Assembly (NCBI GenBank): GCA_017590115.1
Contig: JAGGNK010011892.1
Location: forward strand, 3,687,993 to 3,751,992
Source of the DNA: Montifringilla adamsi
Lineage: Eukaryota > Chordata > Aves > Passeriformes > Passeridae
Direction: 5' to 3'
Length of the DNA stretch: 64,000 nucleotides
Shown here in pieces: positions 1-11,000 of the stretch. Every line of letters begins with the position of its first letter. The stretch's first letter is position 1. The position numbers and the translations under genes were made by a program. The notes beneath the pieces were generated by a model. That model was not told where the DNA came from. It saw only the letters and a list, made by a program, of their open reading frames with translations, and did not search any database.

Positions 1-1378
1 TATCACCTCTGGGGGCTGGGTTAAGGTTAACATTTTGTTGTACTTTGTAACACTGTCTCATGATAGAATAGAATTCCTGGTGGTGCATCTGAGCTGGTAC
101 TTGTACTCAGCATTGCCAGCATTTCCACACCTTGGGAGCCATCTATAGGAAACCATTCATAGTTACACCTTTTGTCTTTTCTCATCAGAGAGCCAATCCA
201 TGTAGGAGATACCTTCTTCCATCATCCCCTTCTCTTCCAGGCTAATTAGCTCTTTAGAATTTCGAATATCATCAGGATATCAAATCTACTTGTTCCTTTG
301 TTGGATCTCATGAATGTGTTTCTGGTCTTGTTTACAGTAAAACAACTATTTGCGGATACCACCCAGAGATCTGCCCCAGGGCTGGAAAGCTATGAGTGGC
401 AGGGTGTGTGGGATAGTCTGGGTAAACACTAGGATAGTGGGCATCTCCAGTGCTTTGAAATTTCACTCCTAAGCAAGTGCAGAATCATGAGAAATTAATA
501 AAATGTTTGGAAAAAGTATGCTGTCACCCTGGCAATTCTAGAGTGATAGAAATCATTGCAAGGTGCTGGGGCCTGGCCCAGGCCTAATGAGCCTTGTTCA
601 GCACTGTTCAGTACCCTCAAGGGGAAGAGAAGGCCTCCAGATCTGGCAATAAAGTGAGAGGCTCTGGAGCTACTCCAACTGCAGTGTCTGGCACTGCTGC
701 TGAACCTAAGAACCAGCCTGTGCTGGTGTCAGTCACCCCTATACACAAGAGGAAGTGTTGGAAGCAAAAGTCAGCTCATTTAGTAAGGGATGGAGGAGTT
801 TCTTCCAAGAGGGAGCAGGAGAAAGATGAAAACAAGACAGGCTACTCTGAAGCAGGGCTGTCATGAGAGAACAGGAGAAAGAGGAGAGGTAGCTGCTGAT
901 AGGGAAGGAGGAAGATGAAGAGTTCATACATGAGGCAGTACCCACCCAATCACTGTCACTGAGTGAGCTGTGAGATACACAAAAAGATTTCGGCTGTCAT
1001 CCACATGAACACATTGAAACCAGCCCGCTCCAATGTTGGGGTAATAACAGAGTCAGTAGTCTGGAACTGGAGGATAAGGAAGCCAAGCAGGTAGGATCCC
1101 TTTTTAGGAACTGAGGCAGTGACAGAGGGATTGGAAAAGTGACACAAGTCACTGTGGAAGTGACTCATGTCAGGTGTGAAGGAAAGATATTCCTTTGAGG
1201 GCGATGTTATACGTCACCCAGACAAGTGGAGCACCTTGGAGAAAGGTATCAGTGCCTGAAGGAAGTAGCCCTGCTGGAGGTGATTTATGATGCCCTGGAT
1301 GACAAGCAGCTATCCAGAGATGCACAGTAAGTCAGGTGCATGTGACCCATGTGGTGGAAGTTTGTACAGAGCCAGAAC
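1..1378 (+). mobile_element. Endogenous retrovirus internal remnant (gag-like), decayed
   Basis: This stretch precedes an LTR and resembles the gag-type internal region of an avian endogenous retrovirus in the same orientation. Readable segments lie at about 360-480, 594-866 and 1220-1330, but several stops and frame changes separate them, so no intact gag product is possible. I see no pol or env before the LTR, so the copy is internally deleted or was non-autonomous. The left limit is uncertain: 1-360 shows no host gene and is probably part of the element. It sits in an OSBPL1A intron, sense to the gene. The retroviral assignment rests on remembered similarity to songbird ERV gag regions and on the adjoining LTR. 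Confidence 0.5.
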
Positions 1379-1881
1379 TGTCATGGTTTAAGCCAGCAGG
1401 CAGCTTCAATACCAGGCAGCCACTTGCTCACCCTAATTCCCCCCACCTCCTCCATGGGATGGGGGATAGAAGTGGAGAGGGGGCAGAGGAGAAGAAATAA
1501 TCATTTCAATATACAAAACAAGTGATGCACAGTGCAGTCATGCACTGCCCACTAACCAATGCCCAGGCAGTTTCCAAGCTGCAGCAGCAGCCCTCAGCCA
1601 GGTTTCTTTTCCCTCTAGGTTATTAATGTACTGAGCATGATGTCATATGGCATGGAATATCCCCTTGGTCAATGTGTCAGCTCTCCCAGCTGTGTCCCCT
1701 CACAATTTCTTGTTCCCCTCAGCCTGGTGGGGCGAGAAGTCCTTGACTTTGTTGCTAGACATTGCTTAGCAACAACTAAAACATCAGTGAGTTATCAGCA
1801 TTATTCTCACTCTAAATCCAAAACACCACCATACCAGCTACTAGGGAGAAAATCAGCTCTATTCCAGCAGAAACCAGGACA
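1379..1881 (+). mobile_element. ERV long terminal repeat (LTR)
   Basis: A unit of about 503 bp begins TGTCATGGTTTAAG and ends CCAGGACA, giving the TG...CA termini expected of a retroviral LTR. Its 3' half, including the LTR-like tail at about 1640-1881, resembles an LTR family common in songbird genomes. It follows the gag-like remnant directly, so it would be the 3' LTR of that element. I could not identify target-site duplications because the 5' end of the element is not defined. Family assignment is from memory, not a database match. Confidence 0.65.
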
Positions 1882-1961
1882 CCTGTCTAGGAAAATATTT
1901 TGATGTTCTGTAACACCATGGCTACTGTTGATTAACTGTGTGGTCTTACTCTTCTGAGCAG

Positions 1962-2059
1962 TGTGTTGCTGCATTTGCTGTGTCTGCTGTAGCCTCGCAG
2001 TGGGAACGTACTGGGAAGCCATTCAACCCATTGCTTGGAGAGACCTATGAACTGATCAG
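1962..2059 (+). CDS. OSBPL1A: OSBPL1A coding exon (first in window)
   Basis: 98 bp, starting in phase 0 with CVAAFAVSAVASQW and ending inside an Arg codon (donor GTAATG). The acceptor follows a short pyrimidine tract ending tctgagcag. It encodes the conserved ORD block containing NPLLGETYE. The retroviral LTR ends 80 bp upstream of this exon. Confidence 0.95.
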
Positions 2060-5000
2060 GTAATGAACAGAGCTGCACTGGAGGGTGGTATTCTGTGGCA
2101 CAGATGTTTCATTAGCTTTGTTAGCTGGCTTGCAGACTGCACTTTAGCTCATAAGCTTCCAGCCGTTCTCCTAGCAGCTGCTGCAGGTGCACACAATGCG
2201 TGTTGATGTTCACCAATTCACCTTTCAGTGAAGAGAAACTACTTGACTTTTCAATTCAGAGCAGGAAAATGAAATTTTCTATGTTTAAAAGCAAGTTTTA
2301 TCTACAAAAATTATTTTTTCCCTGAAACCTTATGAATGAAAAATGTGCATGGTGCATAAGGAGAGTGTACAGGAGTGTTCAGAGTACCTAATACGCAACA
2401 TGAGTGTATTAATGTGTAGCTGTACTTAAGGCAGATTTTTCTTTCAGTTAATATTTTGGCCTGTGTTTAGGTGAAGATTTAAGAAAGAGTTCAGTATCAA
2501 AAGTAACTATATTGACTCACCAGATCTGGTAGTTCTTGTTTCTTCTTTATATTAAGTCCTTAGTTATTTAGAATGAGGGTATTCTATGTTTTAGTTGATC
2601 TTTTCAGTTTAGCCTAGGATTTTAATTATGTCTTGCACTGGGTACAGCAACTGTGCATGGGTCCAAGTATCCCTTTCACCTCAGGAAAAACAACTGCAAC
2701 TTCACCACACTTGATATGTAGGTACATGGTTTGGTTATCTTTATTTTGCAGAGATGATCTTGGATTTAGACTTCTCTCAGAGCAAGTCAGCCATCATCCA
2801 CCAATCAGTGCTTTCTATGCTGAAGGCTTAAATAATGATTTTGTGTTTCATGGATCAATTTATCCAAAACTCAAATTCTGGGGCAAGAGTGTGGAAGCAG
2901 AACCAAAAGGCACGATGACTTTGGAGCTTCTTGAGTAAGTGGATCAGTAATAATTGAAGGGGCACAGTGCCTCATGCTTGAGGATTAGAGTGCATTAGAG
3001 TCTCAGGCTTAGGAACGGAGGTGTCCAATACCCACAGCCCAAAGCCTGAGGACAGATCACTTTGTGGGGAGGAGGGGATGGGAAGATGAAAAGAACTACC
3101 ATCATTTCCCCATGCATGCTGCTAATAGCACCAGTGGGGACCTGGGCCTGGATGTTTTCCAAGTGCCTGGACATCAGTTCTGCTGCAGCCAGCATGCCTG
3201 AGTCCTGTTGGTTTTCCTCATATCTTTCCATGCTAACAGTGACTGCACCGAAGTGACTGTTTTAAGGAACTGGTAAAATCAGTAGCAGTAGGTTAATAAA
3301 ATTCTTGGTTAATAAGTTCTTAAAGTGCATTGCCATGCCCATTTCAAGACTTGGAATGATGATGGCTTATTGAAGGACAGACATCCTGTACACAGGTAGA
3401 CTATTTTAATTTTTATTCCCTTCCCTTAGGCACAATGAAGCCTACACATGGACAAACCCTACATGCTGTGTGCATAACATTATTGTGGGCAAACTTTGGA
3501 TTGAGCAGTATGGAAATGTGGAAATAACTAACCATAAGTAAGTTAAGAGCATGAGTACTTTCACCTCCTGCAAGTTTGGAAAGGAAAAGCATTTGGAAAT
3601 AATTAGTGTTCTCTTGTTCTGCCTTTAGAACTGGGGAGAAATGTGTACTAAGCTTCAAGCCCTGCGGCCTCTTTGGGAAGGAGCTGCACAAAGTTGAAGG
3701 CTACATTCAGGACAAAAGGTAACAGCTTAATTCTAAATGGGAAACAAGTGACTGCCCTTGGTTCTGAGGGGAGCTGTAGAACTGAATGCCTTTAACAGAG
3801 TCTGTCAAGGGCACAGACCTGCAACAGCAGGGTTATGAATTCTGCAGTACCAGTAATGGAGTTTTAAAGTTGCCCTCAAAAGTTCTTCTTTCACATATTT
3901 TTCTCTGAAATGGGGAAATAAGTCTCTTTAAGCTCCTTTGTAAACTAAGTCTGCTTTTTTGACAGCAAAAAGAAACTCTGTGCATTGTATGGGAAGTGGA
4001 CTGAGTGTTTGTACAGTGTTGACCCAGCTACATTCGAAGCTTACAAGAAAAATGACAAGAAAAATACAGAAGAGAAGAAAAGCAGTAAACAGGTATTAAT
4101 CATGTAAAGAGTTGGGATCTCAAAAGCATAATAAGCTAGCTAAATATTTTAGTAGCATTTAAGAGCATTATGATTTCCTTTACTTATCTTCTCTTTCCTG
4201 GTAGGATACAAAACAGATTGGATGAGTACCAATATTAAGGGATAAAATGCTCTTTTTTCCTCTTGAATTTGTATTCAAACCTCCCAAAACTTAGTGTGAT
4301 CTAAATACTGTCTAGTTCAATATCTGCCTCTTCCTCCAGAGTTACATGGAGGAAATAATACATGCATTACTTGGGCCATTTCTGATCATGTATGATAACA
4401 TTCTAGTGGGAGGATTTTGATTCTCAGAAGCAGGACAGATTTGTTTCTTAACTTGATAGAAAATCATATTTTCCAGCTTTTACAAGGAATTTTTTATTGC
4501 TTTCTATTAAATTTTCACAACTGTAGAAGTGCTGGCAATTTTTTATTTTTCTTCACAATTAATTTTTTTTTTCTCTTGTGGAAAAACCTCACTCATAATT
4601 CTTCCAAACTTCTGGTTAGCAGCTTTTTGTTTAGGATGAATGGTGATGGTGACAACATACAGCTTGGTGAAGAGCAGTCACTTGGATAGTAGTTTAAACA
4701 GGGATTGTTCCTCTTTGGTGACTTTTTTCTGTTTGGGTGTTGATAGTTTTTGAAGAAACTTATGAAGAAAAGAGGTGGTGAACTCTGACAGCGCTTGCAC
4801 CTGTGCAGGCTCAGATTGTTGCTGTATCTGAGCTTGCCCCAGTGCTTGTCATCAGGAGAGTGGTAAAGCACTGGGGATTGCTGCTTGTCTGGGAGTCTGA
4901 GCTAGAGAACTCTAGGGAAAAGGAATAAAGAAAAACACACCCTGTGTCTCTGTTCAGCTGCCTGTTTGCATTTTCCAACAATGCCAAGATGATCATTGCT

Positions 5001-8000
5001 TCTCACTTTGCAGCATCTTGTTGCATGAAGCTCAAGCTGCAGGGTTCCTCTGACTCTAGGAAAACGCTTTCCCTACTTAATAATCAGAACTCTTTCTGTG
5101 TAGAAAACTGAAGGCTTTGTATGAACTAGGCTAGGTATGAACCAGGTAGTGTGTGCTGAATATGTACTCCCACTGCCCCTTATGTCTGAGGAGCTGGTAT
5201 ATTCTATAGTTTTGGGGCACTTAGGTGAGCCAAGTCTCACCTGTAATGTCTGGATGTGGTTTGTCCCTTCATGGTAGGGAAGGACTCATTCAGGCATGCA
5301 AGTACATGGCTTTTTGAACTTCTCATTAGAATTTTCAGACTTACGTAGTTGTTTTCCAGATATTACTTCTACTACTTAGTGCTATATTGCTGCCAATCAA
5401 GAAGTGCTTCTGCCTTCCTTGAGGGAACCTGCTTGGATCAGAGTCCTTTTGCAACTTACCCCAGATTTTCCCCTGAATCCCTTTAATTTTTGTAGGAATA
5501 AAACTTAGGGGAATATAATTTTTAAGGGAACTAACAAGCCTTCATGTGTGCAAAGGTGATATTTTACTAACATCAGAAGAGTTACAGCAGACCCACATCC
5601 AACCCAGGATGGTTCTGCTCTGAATGAACTGGAGTCTTTTTTTAATCAAGATGAAGCATTTTGTGTAGAATTTTCAATGCAAATACATGGAAGAGAATAA
5701 TGTAGGCAACAGCAACTGCCCTCACACGTGCCTCATTTACAGACACCTCATTTATAGAGGTCTTGCTTTGGCAGGTCTGTTAACTATCCTCACAGCAATA
5801 TACTGAATACTTGAGTAGCATTGAGCATAAAATATGGATCATTGTGGCAAGAGCACATGAAAATCCACATTTTAATTATTTCTCTGTAATTCTTATGCTG
5901 TTTTAAAGTCTTGTATCCAACAAGGCAGAAATTGCATTGTGTATTGTAGCCTTTCTATAAAAGGCTTGGAGTTTGGCAGTCTGATATTGAATTGTCTTTG
6001 TTTTGATATAAGGATAATTGTCTGATGGGTTCTGCTTCAAATTCTCAATTTCTGAAGGATTGATCAGGATCATTTAAAGAACAGAATGACAAGTTGCTAG
6101 CACAGTTCAGATACAGTCAACTAAAAGCCCTGTTTGTCTTCCTAAGAGCTGGGGGGCTGAACCTGGTCTGCACATTGTTCTGCTGACTGTTCATTATTAA
6201 AAGCATGGTGACGGGCTTCTCAGTGGAGCAGAATCCTTACTACTACTTTTGATTTTCTTGGAAGTGCAACACGTGAATCATCTCAGAGGACAACTGAGTG
6301 CATGTTGGGTACTGGATGTTTTCAGTATTATCTGATGCAACCATGGGAGAGCAAAGCTCATTAGCAGCAGGATTAAAGCTGCTGGCCTGTAGCCAAAGTA
6401 TTTAAGGCATTAGTTGCCTTTAAGTTTGGCGTTAATCTCTGGTGATCTCTGAAACATGCTACTGTTTTTAGCTGTGATTGTGGCACCAGGTTTTCTTGGG
6501 AGAGCCTTACTCATTGTCCGGCATGGCTTTAGTTTGATCTTCCAGCATCCTCTTCTGTGGTGGAATTAATGTCAGCAGCATCAGAGCCCAGCTGCTTTAA
6601 AGCTGTGTGTAAAATGGGAAATGGTTTAGATCTAGTTCAGGTCATACCTACACTGTGATCACCAGTTACTCTCCTGCCCCAGTAACCCTCTGTGGAGTAT
6701 TCTACTTTCTGGGAAAAGTCCTGTGGCTACAGCTGCCTCAAGGTTGTATGTGTCACCCTTTATACCCTTTCCAGAAGCTGTATCTAATTTAGGATATTAA
6801 TTTCACGGTTGCAGTTTGCCATTTCAGTGGTGCAGTGGTTAATGCAAAGGAAGGTTCCTCTGGGCAGAGCAGTAGGAAGGGCTTTTTGTTGTGCACAAAC
6901 TGGGCACCATCTGCATGATGTGCTGGCATTTCTTTGTTGTGGAAGGATGAGGAATGTGGCTTCTATTCTTCACCTTTAATGAAACAGTAGTGAAGTTAAG
7001 TATCAGGCATGAAAATGCTTGTACTGAAGTAAACTGGACATCTCTGAGGTGGAAAAATTGACATTTCTTAGCGCCTGAACATCCAGCTTACATCTACAAA
7101 GTTGTTGATGCAAGAAACTGTTGGTAGTGTTCCACTGGGAGGGAATTGGGAGTATGTGTGCTATGCTAATGCCTCAATCCTTGACAATAAAAGTTGCTTG
7201 GCTGAAATGACTCACTTTTAGTCAAGGAAATAATTTTCTGTAAGTTCCAGTATTGGAATGATTGGGTGTAAATGGCTCACGACTTCAAAGAACCACTCTA
7301 TCCTTGTGTGCTGCCTTTAGGTGAGCAATACTGAGGAATCGGATGAGATGCCATTGCCTGACTCTGAGAGTGTGTATGTTATTCCTGGAAGTGTTTTGCT
7401 ATGGAAGATAACTCCAAGACCTCCAAATTCAGCACAGGTCAGCTATGCTTCTCCTTATTGAAAGTGTGTGCTATGCTGTTACTCTGTATGGTTTACACAA
7501 AGCACATCCATTTGTTGTCTTTCTCATTAGCCAGTCTGGATTTGCCTGTTTATTGCAACAAGGCTCCCCACCACAACTGTGACTTCCTAATGTGGGGTTG
7601 GAAGGATAACTGCCACAGGGATCAATCTAGGATTCATGGAATTTCTCTGGAAAATTGGATGCTTCATGTAGATAGTGGCATGGGGCCTTTCCCCACCTCT
7701 TCTCTCTACCCTGCTTCCCCCACTGAGGCACCAGACTTGTAAGAAATCTCACTGAAGGGCCTTTTTAGAGGCCAGACATTTCCAAGGACAGACCTGCATG
7801 GCACAAGTTCGTGTGGGAAGGGCTGTGAAGCTGGGTAACCACTAGGCAGAATACAAGGGTATTATGTGCAACTGAGAAGGCAAAGAATTGGTACAGAAAG
7901 GATGCCCTCACTGCATTAATCAAGGGGGAAATCTCTCTACAGAGATAGAGAAAATACCAGAAGGACTGGAAAAAGAAGATAAGAGAGAAATAGTGCACTG

Positions 8001-11000
8001 AGTAATTGGATGCTGACCTCCTTAAACAGAAACAGCAAGGATCACCTACACTGCCTGATAGTGCCGTTTTGCTGGTACCTTGAGCAATCCTATGTTGATT
8101 GATTAAGTAATACAAACGCACTTGGATGTTTGTTTTTAGACAGCAGTTTTCTTTTGTATTAACACAGTAGCTAGAGGTGTCATGAAGTCACCTTTCATCT
8201 TTGTCTCTGAATTTCAGATGTATAATTTTACAAGCTTTGCTATGGCTTTGAATGAGTTGGACAAAGAAATGGAGAGTGTCATTCCCAAAACTGACTGCCG
8301 GCTACGACCAGATATCAGAGCTATGGAAAATGGAGAAATAGGTAACTTCAGTTAGGGGCAAAGGTGGTTTTATTTTTTTCTTAAAACTGAGGGACTGGAA
8401 AAAAAGTTGTTAGGTGAACAGCTAGAGGAAGTAGCTCCCCATGCATCCCTCCATTATGCCAGGCAGTAACTCTTAACACAACCTTCTGCAGGCTGTGTTG
8501 AGCTGCTGGTGTCACCCACCCGTATAGGGGATGGTTGGGATGGAGGAAATCTTCATAGTCACCCATATCTGCTGCTGTGGTTTAGACTGGTGGCCAAAGC
8601 AGTGTTGATAAACAATATCTGCACAGTCTTAAGGAAATACTCGTGAACTTTTCAGTTTGTCTGTTTCCATCAGCCTCATGCAGAGGAAGTGTTTTGTTGT
8701 GCCAGTTCTGAGAAATGCAGTCAAAACTATCAAGTGAAACTGCAATGCCAAAAAATACACTTGATGCAAAATTATGCTTCACTGGGAGTTGAACACTTCT
8801 GCTGTCCTAGAATAGTGAATTAGAAATACATGATGAGACTTCCAGTGAACAGCAGTAGTGTGCTTTAGGCTAATATTAAAGCAGGATGGTGAGCTTCGTG
8901 GACTAACAGTATGGGGGCTCTTGTTTTCTCTGGCTTGCTAACTGACTGGGGTAAGTCATGAAAACCTGATTTGGTTTCAGCTGTATAACAGGGCAAAAAC
9001 TGTGAGACTTCTGGTAAGCAGTCTGAGATCTAGCAATAAAAAAACAGTGTCATGGTGTAACACAGTGCAGTTGTGCAGTTTTATTTCTTTTTACTCAGGA
9101 GCTGATAACCATTTCTTTGAGGCTTTTAAAACAGATCAGTGAATTCCCACAACCACTCTCTCCTGCGTGTACAACTGTTTTGTGGCCAGGATGATGGATA
9201 TATTTGGTTCAGAGTATCCCCAGTAATTTGTCTGTGTAAATTTAAAGAGCAAATAACTATGCTGTTAGCAACAGACCATATTTCTTCATGATACACTAGC
9301 AGCATGAAGTTTGTATTGCAGTTAGTAATACACAGTGGGTTAGCAGCTGACAGGGAATGGCTGATAGAAATAGTTAAGAAAATCATTCTTGGAAGACTTA
9401 TGTATGAAATGTTTTTAGAGGATTCAGGAGAGTGAGATTGACTTTTATCTAATCTGCTTCTGAGTCTGACTTACTCCTCAGACCTTCTGATCATCCTTTC
9501 TGGCAAAGAGAAGCAATTGTTCTGCTTGTTTGGGATGCTGCATTAGTGCATTACCAAAAAAAAAAAAAGAAGGGATGCTGCACAGAGACAATTCTTTGTG
9601 ATCTGGAAATAAGCATTCCAAACCTCTGGAGGAACTAGACACTAGTAGCAACTTAACCAAAAACTAACAAAAAGCAAGTGGCCAGATTTCTGAAATAAAT
9701 TGATTGTATCTTCCGTTTCCCTACTAGAATAAATTCTACATATGCCACCTCCCTTAGCTCACATCTGCTGTCATGCAAACACATTTCCAAAGTCCTCAGG
9801 CCATGGATAAATATATATTTAGCAGTCTTAAAGACTAGGATGCCACTGGCTGATCCTGTGCCACAGCTGGCCTGGCTTTGCTCTTAGACTAAACCAGTAA
9901 CCTTCGGTGTTCCATACAAGGCTTTTAAAATGGACATTTTCTACTACTACCCTTAATTTTCTGGGTGAGATGAAGGTCAATGTCCTTGTCTTATATATTA
10001 TGCTTTAACATCTTCTGTATTTTTGTGTATTTTTATTCCTTCAAGATCTGGCTAGTGAAGAAAAGAAGAGGCTAGAAGAAAAACAGAGGACTGCCCGCAA
10101 AAATCGTTCAAAGTCAGAGGAAGACTGGAAGACGAGGTTGGTGCCCTTGCCTCTGTGTGTGTGTAGTTACGTAAAGGCTTTGAACGCTCAAGTTAGGTGA
10201 CAGTCTCCACTGGTGGCATGCAGTGAGTGTTGTGTCAGCATGAAGAGCAGACAGACAGCATCAGCTCTGCAGTGCTGCTGTTGTGTTTGCAGACTCTGTC
10301 CCAGCGGGATGTAGTGCTTCCAGAGGGAAGCGCCAGGCTTGCTCTGGTTCCTTCTCTCACTGTGTGCACACCCATGTGCAAACACAAACTGTTGTCTTCT
10401 CTGAGCACTGCTTGGTTCTGACATGACAAAGATGTTGCCTCTGACGGCTCCTGGTAAGGACTGTTGTTGCTGGTTTGTTTAGAATTACCTCAAATTTGCA
10501 TGCCTGGCCAAAGAGAAGAGGAAATGCTCCCAACTTGTGAGCTTGCCCATGAGTTCTCAGCCCTGTGGCTCTGTGCTGACAATGCTGTGTTCTCAAAGTT
10601 TATCACCCAGTTATCCAAGACCCTGCCTTCTTAGGGAGGGCACCCTTAACTACAAAAGAGGAGCTAAGGGAGAAGTTAGCATACAAGGGACCTGCCAGTA
10701 TGTTTTGGGGATTTTTTTAGGGTTTTCTTTAAACTACGAGGAGTCAGCTGGGAGCTCTTACATGCAAGCTAAGAAGAAACTGTGAACACCTGACCAGATG
10801 AATCAAGTTTGACCAGACAAAGTCTAATAGACTTATGAAAGCATAGTAGTGAGTTGGCATTATCTTCTCAGAAAAAACAACAGTAGTGCTAAACTTTAAG
10901 TAAGCAAGGTTTAAGTAAGTAAGGTCAGACACTCTGGATTAAATATCTTTAAAGTGTTTGTAACAATAAATCACTTTTTTTTTTTTTTTTCTTTTGAAAT

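Noticed and set aside
7401..7742. 113-codon + strand frame overlapping an OSBPL1A exon
   Set aside because: Wrong frame relative to the ORP1 reading frame and runs past the donor into the intron.
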